From Algoriphagus terrigena DSM 22685 (GTDB lineage: Bacteria > Bacteroidota > Bacteroidia > Cytophagales > Cyclobacteriaceae), in the NCBI RefSeq assembly GCF_000429445.1, contig NZ_AUBW01000010.1, positions 1 to 64,000 on the forward strand: a stretch of 64,000 nt of DNA. Reading direction: 5' to 3'. Position 1 is the stretch's first letter. Each line of letters opens with the position of its first letter. This document shows positions 33,984 through 43,717 of the stretch, piece by piece. Below the pieces are notes generated by a model that saw nothing but the letters and a program-made list of their open reading frames with translations, had not been told where the DNA came from and ran no database searches. The position numbers and the translations under genes were made by a program.

Positions 33984-34097
33984 TAGTGGTTTTTTAGCTG
34001 ACACCTCCCTCCGAATATCAGTCCAGCCAGATCAACTGATTTGAGTTTTTGGACAGCTATTTTTGAAACGGTTCTTATCTTAGAAAGAAAACAAGTC

Positions 34098-34997
34098 GTG
34101 AAAACAGCTTTTGCCCTGCTCCTCCTCTTATTTCCTTCGCTGGGTTTCACTCAAGAAAAACTCGTCTCTGTAAACGGCATCAATATCAACGTCTTAGTGA
34201 AGGGGATGGAAGACCGGGCCAAAGGTTCGACTGTCATCGTATTCGAAAATGGGATGGGCGTGGACTTGGGCTCATGGAATAAGGTGCTGGATTCGATTGC
34301 CTCTTTTGCTCCTGTAGTCGCCTATGACCGGGCCGGAATGGGGAAATCCGAGGTTGTTTTTGAAATGCCCACCATCCAGTTTGTGAATGAGAACCTTCAT
34401 GCGCTTCTCGATTCATTGCAGATTCTTCCACCCTACATCTTGGTCGGACATTCGTTTGGAGGTGTTTATATCCGAAGCTATGCAGGTCTCTATCCCGATG
34501 AAATCGCCGGATTGGTATTCGTTGATCCCGCGGATTTTACGGAGACAAAGGACGACTGGAACGATATATTCCGAACTATCGGAGTACCGGAAGCTAAGAT
34601 CGAGGAAATGATCACCAAGCGCCTTTATCAACCGAGTAAGGTGGACTCTGTGAATTTCGGACCATGGAGCGAAGGTGAGGTTTTGAGGGAGTTAAGACTA
34701 AACGACTTTGAAGAAATCTCAAGATTGACATTGCCAAATGTTCCGATCTACTTTTTTGTCGGGGGGAAGTTTGATGTACCGGTCGAGAGGCGAAGCAAAG
34801 ATTTTGACCAAGAGCAATTCTTCCACGTCAAAAACAATTCAAATATGGAACGATGGAAAAAGCTGATCTACGCTTCGGACAAAGGCGGCGCGCTCATCTA
34901 TCTCACCAATTCAGGCCACTATATCCAATGGGACGAACCTCAATCTCTGATCGCAAACATCAAAGTCTTGGTAGACAGCCTGAAAGAAAAGAAATGA
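34098..34997 (+). CDS. Exported alpha/beta hydrolase
   Basis: A 299-residue protein. GTG 34098 is proposed as the start because it directly begins a signal peptide (VKTAFALLLLLFPSLGFTQE) after a purine-rich stretch; an ATG at 34041 would add 19 unlikely residues. The fold markers are VFENGMGVDLGSWN (oxyanion loop), VGHSFGGVYIRSYA (nucleophile Ser), FVDPADFT and SGHYIQWDEP (catalytic His). It is probably an esterase or lipase-like enzyme of unknown substrate. It ends about 110 bp before the convergent sulfatase. Confidence 0.88.
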   Translation: MKTAFALLLLLFPSLGFTQEKLVSVNGININVLVKGMEDRAKGSTVIVFENGMGVDLGSWNKVLDSIASFAPVVAYDRAGMGKSEVVFEMPTIQFVNENLHALLDSLQILPPYILVGHSFGGVYIRSYAGLYPDEIAGLVFVDPADFTETKDDWNDIFRTIGVPEAKIEEMITKRLYQPSKVDSVNFGPWSEGEVLRELRLNDFEEISRLTLPNVPIYFFVGGKFDVPVERRSKDFDQEQFFHVKNNSNMERWKKLIYASDKGGALIYLTNSGHYIQWDEPQSLIANIKVLVDSLKEKK

Positions 34998-35106
34998 TTG
35001 GCCTCAATTCTTCCCGGAACAAGTAGAAACTCTTCGAAAGTGGTTTCTAACAGCATTCTCAATCCATTTATTGTAATATTTATTACTGTAATCTATCTTA
35101 CAACAA

Positions 35107-36522
35107 TCACTTCTTCACCGGCAATCTCGCGCCGGTTTCCTCCCAAAAAGCTTCCAACTTCGTCTTCAGTTCCATCGCAACCAGGGGCAACTGCTTCACC
35201 AGATTGGTTCCCTCCAGAGGATCGTTGCGCAGGTCAAAAAGTTCCGCTTCCTTGCCGTCAAAGTAGTAGATCAGCTTGTAATCCCCAGAGCGAACGACCG
35301 AATGTGGCACTACATCCGGCTCCCGATAGTGGGGGAAATGCCAAAATAAGTCACGCTCAAGCGACGGCGATGCTCCCGTCAGCACTGGCCAAAGGCTCTC
35401 ACCCTCCAATCCCGGTTGATCCGGATTGTCACCGGCCACTTCCAAGATCGTGGATACCCAATCCATCGTGATTGTCGGGACTTCGGAAGCGACTCCTTCA
35501 GGAACTCTACCCGGCAAACTCACAATCGTCGGGACGCGAATTCCTCCTTCGTAGGGATAGCCTTTGTATTCTCTCAGGCCAATGTTCCAGGTGACTGGAT
35601 TGGCTTTGTTGCCGATCAGGCCGCCGTTATCCGAAGTGAAGATCACCAGGGTATTTTCCCGAAGTCCTGTTTGATCCAGGTAGGCTATGAGTTTGCCGAC
35701 ATTGGCGTCGAGGTTTTCGATCAGCGCAGCATAGACCGGATTTCGCTGCTGGCCTGGCTTCTTCTGCTTGTATTTTTCCACCAAATCAGCAGGCCCCATG
35801 ATCGGCGTATGCACCGCATAAGGTGCCCAATGGACAAAGAACGGTTTCCCCGGATGGGTATCCAAAAAGCCAATCACCTCATCCGATTCCCGATCTGTCA
35901 GAAATTCACCGGTCTTGCGTGGCGGCAGGTTTTTGATCTGATAAAACTCCCTGGGAGTAGCCGGCAAGTAGGGATCAAAGTAGCTCGGCGGTTGGCCAAG
36001 GTCATTCCCGCCGATGTTCACGTCAAATCCCTGATCCTCCGGATGCATCCCTTCCTCGCCAAGATGCCATTTGCCCACATGGAGTGTGCTGTAACCCAAT
36101 GGCTTCAATCGCTCCGGAATAGTCTGTTCTTCCAAGGGCAGAAAACCCTGAATCTTGGGCGTTTTCAGCGGCTTATCGGCAAATTCCTCGTACTCTCCGG
36201 GCAGGCCGGACGTGGTCACTCCCTGAAATTTCGCCCGAATCCAGTCCGTGATTCCGATCCTCGCGGGATATTTTCCCGTCATCAACGCCGCCCTGGATGG
36301 CGAGCAGATATGCGCCGCGGCATAGGATTGGGTGAAGCGCATCCCCTCGGCCGCCAACTGATCAAGATGCGGGGTTTCGTAGAAATCACTTCCAAACACC
36401 CCAAAATCCGTCGCACCCAAATCATCGACATGGATAAGGATGACATTCAGTCTCTCTTTGTCCTGGGGAAAAGACTGAAAAGTCAGCGTAAAAAGAGCGA
36501 GGAATACGGCAATTTTCTTCAT
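35107..36522 (-). CDS. Secreted type I sulfatase
   Basis: A 471-residue exported enzyme (MKKIAVFLALFTLTFQSFPQ signal). The maturation motif HICSPSRAALMTGKYP places the formylglycine at Cys73 (C-x-P-S-R), which a formylglycine-generating enzyme must convert; none is encoded in this window. Metal ligands are VDDLG (Asp33, Asp34) and FTSDNGG. It probably removes sulfate esters from marine-type or host glycans, but its family (S1 subfamily) cannot be fixed by eye. It sits 39 bp downstream of the isomerase gene on the same strand and so may be the last gene of the sugar-oxidation operon. Confidence 0.92.
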   Translation of the reverse strand: MKKIAVFLALFTLTFQSFPQDKERLNVILIHVDDLGATDFGVFGSDFYETPHLDQLAAEGMRFTQSYAAAHICSPSRAALMTGKYPARIGITDWIRAKFQGVTTSGLPGEYEEFADKPLKTPKIQGFLPLEEQTIPERLKPLGYSTLHVGKWHLGEEGMHPEDQGFDVNIGGNDLGQPPSYFDPYLPATPREFYQIKNLPPRKTGEFLTDRESDEVIGFLDTHPGKPFFVHWAPYAVHTPIMGPADLVEKYKQKKPGQQRNPVYAALIENLDANVGKLIAYLDQTGLRENTLVIFTSDNGGLIGNKANPVTWNIGLREYKGYPYEGGIRVPTIVSLPGRVPEGVASEVPTITMDWVSTILEVAGDNPDQPGLEGESLWPVLTGASPSLERDLFWHFPHYREPDVVPHSVVRSGDYKLIYYFDGKEAELFDLRNDPLEGTNLVKQLPLVAMELKTKLEAFWEETGARLPVKK

Positions 36523-36561
36523 ATAACTTAATGGAGAAAGCCCGGAAAACCGGGAACTGAA

Positions 36562-37425
36562 TCAATACTTCAGGCTTTTCAAATAAGCAATACTTTTTGG
36601 CAAGGCCTCCAATTCGTGGTCACCCTCATCCTCGATAAACATGTGCTTGATGCCGATTTTATTGGCTTCTCTCAGGATCGCCGGGAAGTCCAACTGTCCC
36701 TCTCCGAGCGGAACGTCATTTTCCGGCCCGGTCAGGCCAGTCATATCTTGGGGAGCACCTTTACGGAAATCCTTCAAGTGAAGTGAAACCCAGCGCTTGC
36801 CGTACTTTTTCAGCAAAGCCGCCGGATCTCCTCCTCCGAAAAAAGTCCACATCACGTCCATTTGCAGGGAAACGTACTTCGGATCGGTATTTTCTACCAA
36901 GTAGTCAAACAGAGTTCCTTTTTCATAAGGCTGGAATTCGTAGCCGTGGACGTGGTATTTGAAAATAAGCCCGTTTTCCTTCAGGACTTTGCCTCCTTCA
37001 TTGAAAGCCTTGATGGCCCGGTCCGCGTCTGCTTTGCTGAATTCTCCTTTTTTGTGAGGAATCCATGCGCACATCACATACGTCGCTCCCGAAGCTTTTG
37101 CCCGATCGGCTACGGCTTGAGGATCTTTTTCCAATTGCTCGAAACCGGTTCCGGTCGAAGGGATCGAAATGCCACGATCCGAAAGCATTTTCTTGAAGTC
37201 CTCCGGAGAAACGCCCTGTGGCGCGCCGCCTTCAAACTCCGTGAAACCCATCTGCTGAATGATGTCAAGCGATTCGGGGACGCCATTTTTCCATTGGTTT
37301 CGGAAAGTATAGGAAGCAAATCCCAGCGGAACCTGAAGCATCGGGTCGCCTTTTTTCTGCGCGAAAGTCTCCTGAGGAGAAATGATCCAGGCGAAGGCGA
37401 GGAGGAGTAAAAGTGTCTTTTTCAT
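36562..37425 (-). CDS. Exported sugar phosphate isomerase/epimerase-like TIM barrel
   Basis: A 287-residue protein with a Sec signal (MKKTLLLLLAFAWIISPQET), unusual for the xylose-isomerase-like TIM-barrel family but common in Bacteroidota. Metal-binding-type residues appear in YHVHGYEFQP, LQMDVMW, WVSLHLKDFR and MFIEDEGDHE. Periplasmic members near GMC dehydrogenases are thought to act on 3-keto sugars, for example by cleaving or isomerising 3-keto-glycosides, but that is inference here. It lies upstream of the sulfatase and about 140 bp downstream of the GMC gene. Confidence 0.88.
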   Translation of the reverse strand: MKKTLLLLLAFAWIISPQETFAQKKGDPMLQVPLGFASYTFRNQWKNGVPESLDIIQQMGFTEFEGGAPQGVSPEDFKKMLSDRGISIPSTGTGFEQLEKDPQAVADRAKASGATYVMCAWIPHKKGEFSKADADRAIKAFNEGGKVLKENGLIFKYHVHGYEFQPYEKGTLFDYLVENTDPKYVSLQMDVMWTFFGGGDPAALLKKYGKRWVSLHLKDFRKGAPQDMTGLTGPENDVPLGEGQLDFPAILREANKIGIKHMFIEDEGDHELEALPKSIAYLKSLKY

Positions 37426-37437
37426 AGGTTTTTATTT

Positions 37438-37562
37438 TTATCAACGGTCAACAGTCCGCGGTCCATAGCTGCTTGTAAAGCACTTCATTCGATGAGGCCG
37501 AATTAAACCATCCGCTTGGCTGGTGGAATCAGGCGGCAGTCGACTGTCGTCCGTGGACCAAA
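37438..37562. repeat. Inverted CAGTC-type dispersed repeat
   Basis: GTCAACAGTCCGCGGTCCAT at 37447 and an inverted partner CAGTCGACTGTCGTCCGTGG at 37536-37555 flank a unique core. The arms can pair imperfectly, and each resembles the repeats at 14568 and 27341. No gene is present. Confidence 0.45.
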
Positions 37563-37564
37563 AA

Positions 37565-39259
37565 TTATAGATTCATTTTCTTCAGTTCTTCTACGGCATG
37601 GTTAGCCGCGCGGGCAGTCAAAGTCATAAAGGTCAGCGTCGGGTTTTGTGTACTTCCACTCGTCATACAGGCCCCATCTGTGACAAAGACGTTTTTGCAA
37701 TGGTGAAGCTGGTTGTATTTGTTGAGCAGGGACGTCTTGGGATCGTTGCCCATACGCACGCCGCCCATCTCATGGATATCCGAACCAGGAGGCGAGCCCC
37801 GATCTATCACGTTGATGTTTTTGAAGCCCATCCGCTCGTACATCTCACTTTGTTGCTGGATAAAGTCCGCCGTCATCTTGTTGTCATTGTCTTTCCACTC
37901 GACTGACATGATGACCTTTGGAATTCCGTATTTGTCTTTTTCGTCCTCACTCAGACGCATGTGGTTGGATTCATCCGGCACCATTTCGCCTTGCATCCAA
38001 GCCGCCATGCTCCAAAGTCCGTATTTCGGGTTGAGCAGATTATCCCGCAGCGCGTCGCCAATCAATTCGCCATTGCCATCCAATTGACGACCTCCCGACA
38101 TCCCGATGGCGTAGCCTCTGAGGAAATCGGTTTCCTGCAGAAAGACGTTCCTGAACCTCGGGACATAGGCATGACCCGGATTTCGGCCTTCGTTGAATTT
38201 ATCCGCAAAGCCTTCGAAAGTTGCGTTTCCGCTGCCCCGATAGTTATGGCAAGTGATGAATTTGCCCATCAGCCCGCTGTCATTTCCCAGTCCGTTGGGA
38301 AAGCGTGAGGATTTGGAATTCAGCAAGATCGCATTGGAGTTGAGCGTGGAAGCGTTGAGGAAGATGACTTTTGCATAAAACTCAATCGCCTCTCCGGTGT
38401 GTCGGTCGATGATCCGAACTCCCGTCGCTTTCCCTTTTTCTTCATCATAGATCACCGACTCCACGACCGAATCGGGCCGTAGCGTGAGATTTCCGGTCTT
38501 TTCAGCCCAAGGCAAGGTAGAGGCATTGGCCGAAAAATAACCTCCGTAGATACAGCCACGGTTGCACATCGCCTGATTCATGCATCTGCTTCTGCCCTGC
38601 TGCCTGTGAATCTCCTGCGGATCGGTCAGGTGAGCCATCCTACCTTGGATCAAATGGCGGTCCCCGTAGAGTTCTTTCAACTGGGCTGAATAATGCTTTT
38701 CGATGCAGCTCAGCTCAAAGCCCGGCTGCACCATCTGATCGGGAAGTTCAGCCAGCCCATCTCTATTTCCACAAAAACCGACAAATTGCTCCACATAGCT
38801 ATACCAGGGCTCCATGTCCTTGTATCGGATCGGCCAGTCCACTGCATAACCGTCTCTGTCCGGCCCTTCAAAATCAAAGTCAGACCAACGCTGGGTACCT
38901 CTGGCCCAGAGCAGCGATTTACCTCCGACGTGGTAGCCCCGAAACCAGCGGAAAGGTTTTTCCTCGATATACGGCTGCTCATCTTGTGCCAAAGTCCAGT
39001 GCATCGTCTCTTCACGCTGCCAGTTGGCTCCACCGACTCCGGAGCGCTTTTCGATCGGCACATTGCCCCGAAACTCAAACTCCCAAGGCGCTTTAGAAGC
39101 CGTTGGATAGTCTTCGACGTGACGGACCATACGGCCCCGCTCGAGCACCAGTGTCTTCAGTCCTTTTTCGCAGAGCTCTTTCGCAGCCCAGCCGCCGGAT
39201 GCTCCTGAGCCGATGACGATGGCGTCGTAGGTGCGTTTTTCTTTTGAATCTTGTAGCAT
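37565..39259 (-). CDS. GMC family FAD-dependent oxidoreductase (large subunit)
   Basis: A 564-residue flavoenzyme. The dinucleotide fold is YDAIVIGSGASGGWAAKELC. GMC signatures include GVGGANWQRE and the C-terminal EMGGVRMGNDPKTS followed by NVFVTDGACMTSGSTQNP. It has no signal of its own; in this enzyme class it is carried by the Tat-exported small subunit encoded immediately upstream (12-bp gap). Related complexes oxidise gluconate or the 3-position of sugars, passing electrons to cytochrome c. The neighbouring exported isomerase supports glycoside 3-dehydrogenase activity, but the substrate is not proven. Confidence 0.93.
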   Translation of the reverse strand: MLQDSKEKRTYDAIVIGSGASGGWAAKELCEKGLKTLVLERGRMVRHVEDYPTASKAPWEFEFRGNVPIEKRSGVGGANWQREETMHWTLAQDEQPYIEEKPFRWFRGYHVGGKSLLWARGTQRWSDFDFEGPDRDGYAVDWPIRYKDMEPWYSYVEQFVGFCGNRDGLAELPDQMVQPGFELSCIEKHYSAQLKELYGDRHLIQGRMAHLTDPQEIHRQQGRSRCMNQAMCNRGCIYGGYFSANASTLPWAEKTGNLTLRPDSVVESVIYDEEKGKATGVRIIDRHTGEAIEFYAKVIFLNASTLNSNAILLNSKSSRFPNGLGNDSGLMGKFITCHNYRGSGNATFEGFADKFNEGRNPGHAYVPRFRNVFLQETDFLRGYAIGMSGGRQLDGNGELIGDALRDNLLNPKYGLWSMAAWMQGEMVPDESNHMRLSEDEKDKYGIPKVIMSVEWKDNDNKMTADFIQQQSEMYERMGFKNINVIDRGSPPGSDIHEMGGVRMGNDPKTSLLNKYNQLHHCKNVFVTDGACMTSGSTQNPTLTFMTLTARAANHAVEELKKMNL

Positions 39260-39271
39260 GGGATTTTGGGT

Positions 39272-39811
39272 CTAAACTTTATCAGCAGGTACATCCGCAC
39301 ATCCACGGTAGAAACCGGGAGCGACTTGGTAGCCACGGTAATCGACCATGACTTCTTTGACCGTCGTAAATCCCATGATCGTGTTGGAGCGCATCAAATC
39401 GTAAAACTTCTTTTGCTCCTCGTCTTCAGATGCTTTCAAAGACATCAGGGTGTTTTCTCTTTCTTCCTGAGAAAAATCCTCAAACCCTGATTTTTTAAGC
39501 GCTTTTAGCTGGGATTTGATCAGGTCCTGATCTTCCTTTTCAAGGCATTTTTCAAAAAATTTGACCAGAAACTGATCGGTTCCGGTGCTGACCGCACCGA
39601 TGGGTTTGGCATCGGGAGGGGGCAAGATCGGGGGGTGGCCCTCCGGAATGAATGTGTCGGCGATGGCCGTGATTATCCGTTCTTCATCAAAGCTAAAAAA
39701 GCCCTGATGAGTCAATCGATCCACGATCTGCCATTTCCAGTCCACCAGTGCGAGTCCGGCGATGCCTGCCACTGATCCGCCGATGAGCTTGAGTGAGTTC
39801 CTTCTGTTCAT
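39272..39811 (-). CDS. Gluconate 2-dehydrogenase subunit 3 family protein
   Basis: A 179-residue small subunit with a Tat-type N-terminus (MNRRNSLKLIGGSVAGIAGL). The family typically escorts a GMC flavoprotein to the periplasm by hitch-hiker export. The core ITAIADTFIPEGHPPILPPP and LMRSNTIMGFTTVKEVM match the family. It is the first gene of the run small subunit, GMC, isomerase, sulfatase. A dedicated cytochrome subunit is not in the operon, though a dihaem cytochrome c is encoded 4 kb away at 43935. Confidence 0.92.
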   Translation of the reverse strand: MNRRNSLKLIGGSVAGIAGLALVDWKWQIVDRLTHQGFFSFDEERIITAIADTFIPEGHPPILPPPDAKPIGAVSTGTDQFLVKFFEKCLEKEDQDLIKSQLKALKKSGFEDFSQEERENTLMSLKASEDEEQKKFYDLMRSNTIMGFTTVKEVMVDYRGYQVAPGFYRGCADVPADKV

Positions 39812-39919
39812 GTTTTAGGTATTTTGGGCAAATACTAAAAGCCAAGATAGATTTTTTTGAAAAGGGCTGTCGAGAATCGGTGAGGAATTCCACCAACGGA
39901 AAAATCAGCCCGGCAAAAT

Positions 39920-42262
39920 CTAGCGATCTGAATAGTTGAAAGACAGGCCGATGGAAAAATAGGTCCTCAGTTTTTTGTCTGTGGTGTTGCTCGTGACGCC
40001 AAAGGTAATCGGTCCAAGGATGGATTTGTATGTGACATCCGCGCCGTAGCCAAAGTAACTTTCGTCCCGAAAGATCTTGTCCGGAAAACTCACCTCGTCG
40101 ATTGGATATTGCTGACTGTACCCTATCACATTCGCCCCACCCCGCAAGTAGATCTTCTTGAATGGAATAAACTGAACCTCCGCGCCGAGCTTGAGAAAGT
40201 TGGGAGCAGTCACCTCGGCATAGTTTAGACCCCAGAATCTCGTGTCTCCAAACCGGATATTCTGGTAGCCGCCCACGTAGAAATCCTGAAAGATCTTCGA
40301 CCCGTCATCGGTAGACAACACCACTGCTCCTGCCACCTCAGGCTTGATCTGTAGCCTCGGAGTCAACGGGAGGAATTTTGAATATCTGCCATAAACCGTG
40401 GCATGAGACTGTGGCGTGAACGTTTCGATCAATTCGTCCAAGGCGGAGACAGGAATCGGAAAAGGCTCTCCCTCTGAATCCAGATACACGGTATCCACGC
40501 CGGACTTTATATTCATCCCCAGCCAGTTACCAACGTTGAAGATGGTCTCGACCAGCCCCTCTGCTCCTGTTGTCGGATAATTACGGTCATTTTGAGAATT
40601 GCGGTAGTAGCGAAACTTCAGGCCCAAGTTGCGTTGGTACGCATTCTTAATATCCTCCGGAAAAACGCTCGCAAACCGATATTTCGAATTGTTATTTTCC
40701 AAAATCATCCCAAAAGAAAAAGCCTGTTTAAGAGAAGATGTAGAGATCATCTGTGCCTCTGCGCGCGAGTTTCTTGTAATGGTCACGTTGTCTTCCTCGC
40801 CGTCCACATAGTTGGGCAGTTGCTGATTGAGGTAATTCAACCGCATATTAAAAGCAAACTTTTTGGCGCCACCTACATACTTGTAGTAGTCGATCCTGAA
40901 TTTTGGATTTTGGGAAATGTCCGCCAAGACCACAGTACGGGAAGACTTTCCGATCAGATCCCGGGCCGTATAATTCAAGAGAATTCCCGCAGAAAACTGG
41001 TTGTCGTAATGGATTGCGGTATTGAGCAACCGGGAAGATTTTTCTTTTACCCTGATCAAAAGGGCAAAATCTCCCCCATCAACAGCGGCCAGACTATAGT
41101 CAACCTTGTAAAAACCATTCATGCCAAACACCCGGTTGATCCCGTCCTGGAGTTCCTTGCGCGTCACTTCTTCCCCGTCCTTCACATCCAGTTTGGATAA
41201 GATGAGCGAGGTCGGAAAGATGGAATTCCCAAGTACCTGGATGGACTGGATACGAATCGAGCGGGCCTCCAGACCGATTGCTTCGAAGCTGTCTTTCCGT
41301 CCCAGGCTGTCTGCTAGATGTTCAAAACTCGGGTAAAACTTCTCCCCAGTCTCGTCTCCGATCTTCAAGATGGCATCGAAGTCATCAAAGCTCGCCGTGC
41401 CATAAGGCCCCAGATCTGGTTTGATATAGATGTTTGTGTCTTTGATATTGACGGCTGTTTTGCCGAGCGACTGCGCCATCGAGAGCTGCATCAAGATCGC
41501 TGCGAACCCTTCCAAATCGGCAGCTTTGATAAAATCCTCGTCGCTCACGTTGACGCCGATTACATAGTCCGCACCCATGGCCTTCACCACGTCCACGGGA
41601 TAGTTATTCACCACACCGCCGTCCACGACCATCGTACTGTCCAGATGGAAAGCAGTAAATGCGGTAGGAATGGCGATACTTGAGCGCAACGCGTCGTGAA
41701 GGTATCCGCCTTGGAAAACGATCGGTTGTCCGGTACTGATGTCCGTGGCGATGCAACGGAATGGAATCGGGAAGTCGTCGAAGTCCTTGTACTTCCGGGC
41801 CGGCCAGGTGTAGTACTGCAAGACCTCCGACAGCATCTGTCCTTCGATCAATCCGGAAGGAAGCGAGATTTTCCCATTCCGAATCGGGAACTCAAGCAGG
41901 TATCTGTTGTAGTATTCTTTCTCCTCAAAGGCAACAGTCTCAAAGCCGACCCGGTTGGAGATGATCAGATCCCAGTCAATGGCGCGAATGATCTGCTCGA
42001 GCTCATCCGCGCTGTAGCCCAAGGCATACAAGCCACCAATCACCGAGCCCATGCTGGTACCAACGATGTAGTCGGGACGGATTCCAGCCTTTTCCATGGC
42101 ACGGATTACGCCGACATGAGCCATTCCTTTGGCTCCCCCGCCACTGAGCACCAGGCCGATTTTGGGAGAAGGAGTGGCTAAACTGTCCTGCTGAAAAGAA
42201 AAAGAACGATGCGTCAATAACGCGCAAAAGCACACTAAACACAGCGTCTTCAAAATAGTCAT
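39920..42262 (-). CDS. Patatin-like phospholipase fused to a BamA-type barrel
   Basis: A 780-residue outer-membrane protein (start 42262, signal to about 23). Residues 34-225 are a patatin domain: oxyanion GGGAKG (41-46), nucleophile Ser70 in GTSMG, and Asp214 in DGG, an intact Ser-Asp dyad. A POTRA-like segment (about 335-415; SIQVLGNSIFPTSLILSKLD) precedes an Omp85-like C-terminal beta-barrel (about 420-780). This is the arrangement of type Vd (PlpD-like) autotransporters. Members cleave phospholipids. The gene lies 30 bp downstream of the amidohydrolase on the same strand. Confidence 0.93.
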   Translation of the reverse strand: MTILKTLCLVCFCALLTHRSFSFQQDSLATPSPKIGLVLSGGGAKGMAHVGVIRAMEKAGIRPDYIVGTSMGSVIGGLYALGYSADELEQIIRAIDWDLIISNRVGFETVAFEEKEYYNRYLLEFPIRNGKISLPSGLIEGQMLSEVLQYYTWPARKYKDFDDFPIPFRCIATDISTGQPIVFQGGYLHDALRSSIAIPTAFTAFHLDSTMVVDGGVVNNYPVDVVKAMGADYVIGVNVSDEDFIKAADLEGFAAILMQLSMAQSLGKTAVNIKDTNIYIKPDLGPYGTASFDDFDAILKIGDETGEKFYPSFEHLADSLGRKDSFEAIGLEARSIRIQSIQVLGNSIFPTSLILSKLDVKDGEEVTRKELQDGINRVFGMNGFYKVDYSLAAVDGGDFALLIRVKEKSSRLLNTAIHYDNQFSAGILLNYTARDLIGKSSRTVVLADISQNPKFRIDYYKYVGGAKKFAFNMRLNYLNQQLPNYVDGEEDNVTITRNSRAEAQMISTSSLKQAFSFGMILENNNSKYRFASVFPEDIKNAYQRNLGLKFRYYRNSQNDRNYPTTGAEGLVETIFNVGNWLGMNIKSGVDTVYLDSEGEPFPIPVSALDELIETFTPQSHATVYGRYSKFLPLTPRLQIKPEVAGAVVLSTDDGSKIFQDFYVGGYQNIRFGDTRFWGLNYAEVTAPNFLKLGAEVQFIPFKKIYLRGGANVIGYSQQYPIDEVSFPDKIFRDESYFGYGADVTYKSILGPITFGVTSNTTDKKLRTYFSIGLSFNYSDR

Positions 42263-42292
42263 CTTCGAACAGTTCAGCCCCAAGTCAGTACT

Positions 42293-43717
42293 TTACTTTC
42301 TGTAATCCAACGGAGCCTTCCGGTCGCCCACCAAAGCCTTATAGACGAACTTATCCCCTCTTCTTTTGTTCAATTCCTCCAGCGCTTTGCCAGTCACAGA
42401 GGGGTCTTTGAAGATATCCATCGCGGTCAAAGTCATCGTCTTGGCAGCTACCAGCATGCCTTTTTGCCCAATGCTCATGCCGCCCGCCGCGACTGCCTGC
42501 CAAGTATGCGCAGAGGTGCCTGGTACCCAAGTCGCAGCACCCAGACCTACAGTCGGCACCAGCCAACTGATATCTCCCACGTCGGTAGATCCGCCGGCGC
42601 CTTCCTCAGACACCACAAACGGGGCAATCTTCGCTGCGTCGTCTGGACTTGCTTTGACCCCCGCAGGATAAGTTTTGATGATGTCTTCGGCAAATTTCTT
42701 TTCCTCCGGTGTGTAGGTAACTCCGCCTACAAGCTCCAGATTTTTGTGCATGATGCGAGCAAGCGTCTCATTGGGCAGGAGATTATACACGCCGTTGATG
42801 ACTTCGTATTCCATGCGCGTTTGGGTTCCCAACGCTGCGCCCTCGGCGGTTTTTACCATTCGGTCAAAGATCTCTTTCACGACGATGGCATCTGGATGAC
42901 GGACATAGTGATATGATTCTGCGAAAGCAGGAACCACATTCGGGGCCTCTCCTCCACGGGTGATCACATAGTGCATTCTGGTTTCCATTGGCACATGCTC
43001 ACGCATCAGGTTGACCATGAAGTTCATCGCCTCGACTGCGTCCAGGGCTGATTTGCCTCTCTCTGGAGCCGCAGCTGCGTGAGAAGCTTCCCCATAAAAC
43101 CGAAACTTGGTCGAGATATTGGCCAGCGAAGAAGTCGCACCCGCCGCATTCTGGGAACTTGGATGCCAATGGATCATCGTATCCACGTCTTTGATCAAGC
43201 CAGCACGGGCGATGTAGACTTTTCCTCCACCGCCTTCTTCTGCCGGAGTTCCATAGACGCGGATAGTTCCCTGTATCTTATTTTCCTTCATCCACTCCAT
43301 CACGGAGATACCGGCGGCGACCGATGCAGCACCAAACAGGTGGTGTCCGCAGGCATGCCCCGCTCCTCCTTCTACGACCGGATCACGGAAGGGAACCGCC
43401 TCCTGGGATACTCCCGGTAGCGCATCAAACTCCGCCATAATGCCTATCACCGGCTTGCCTGAACCGTACTCCGCAACAAATGCGGTGGGAATGTCTGCGA
43501 CTCCGGCAGTCACTTTGAATCCGGCGTCAGTCAGCGTCTTCTGCAAAAGCGCAGAGCTGTTGGTTTCGAGATATCCCAATTCGGGATTTGACCAAATCTG
43601 CCGGGCGATATCGCCATAAAAATCAGCTTTGGAATCGAGTTTTTTCAATACTTCATCCTGGCCAAAGAGCGGCGAAAATGTAAGTAGAAACAGGAGTGGT
43701 AGTAGATAATTTTTCAT
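42293..43717 (-). CDS. Exported M20D amidohydrolase (AbgB/hippurate hydrolase-like)
   Basis: A 474-residue metal-dependent amidohydrolase with a signal peptide (MKNYLLPLLFLLTFSPLFGQ). Metal ligands are seen in GHACGHHLFGAA (Cys-x-His), TPAEEGGGGK (Glu-Glu) and MIHWHPSSQ (His). The closest recognised group is p-aminobenzoyl-glutamate hydrolase subunit B-like, which cleaves N-acyl amino acids. Export to the periplasm is typical of Bacteroidota members. It probably shares an operon with the patatin gene downstream. The family call is firm; the substrate is unknown. Confidence 0.92.
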   Translation of the reverse strand: MKNYLLPLLFLLTFSPLFGQDEVLKKLDSKADFYGDIARQIWSNPELGYLETNSSALLQKTLTDAGFKVTAGVADIPTAFVAEYGSGKPVIGIMAEFDALPGVSQEAVPFRDPVVEGGAGHACGHHLFGAASVAAGISVMEWMKENKIQGTIRVYGTPAEEGGGGKVYIARAGLIKDVDTMIHWHPSSQNAAGATSSLANISTKFRFYGEASHAAAAPERGKSALDAVEAMNFMVNLMREHVPMETRMHYVITRGGEAPNVVPAFAESYHYVRHPDAIVVKEIFDRMVKTAEGAALGTQTRMEYEVINGVYNLLPNETLARIMHKNLELVGGVTYTPEEKKFAEDIIKTYPAGVKASPDDAAKIAPFVVSEEGAGGSTDVGDISWLVPTVGLGAATWVPGTSAHTWQAVAAGGMSIGQKGMLVAAKTMTLTAMDIFKDPSVTGKALEELNKRRGDKFVYKALVGDRKAPLDYRK

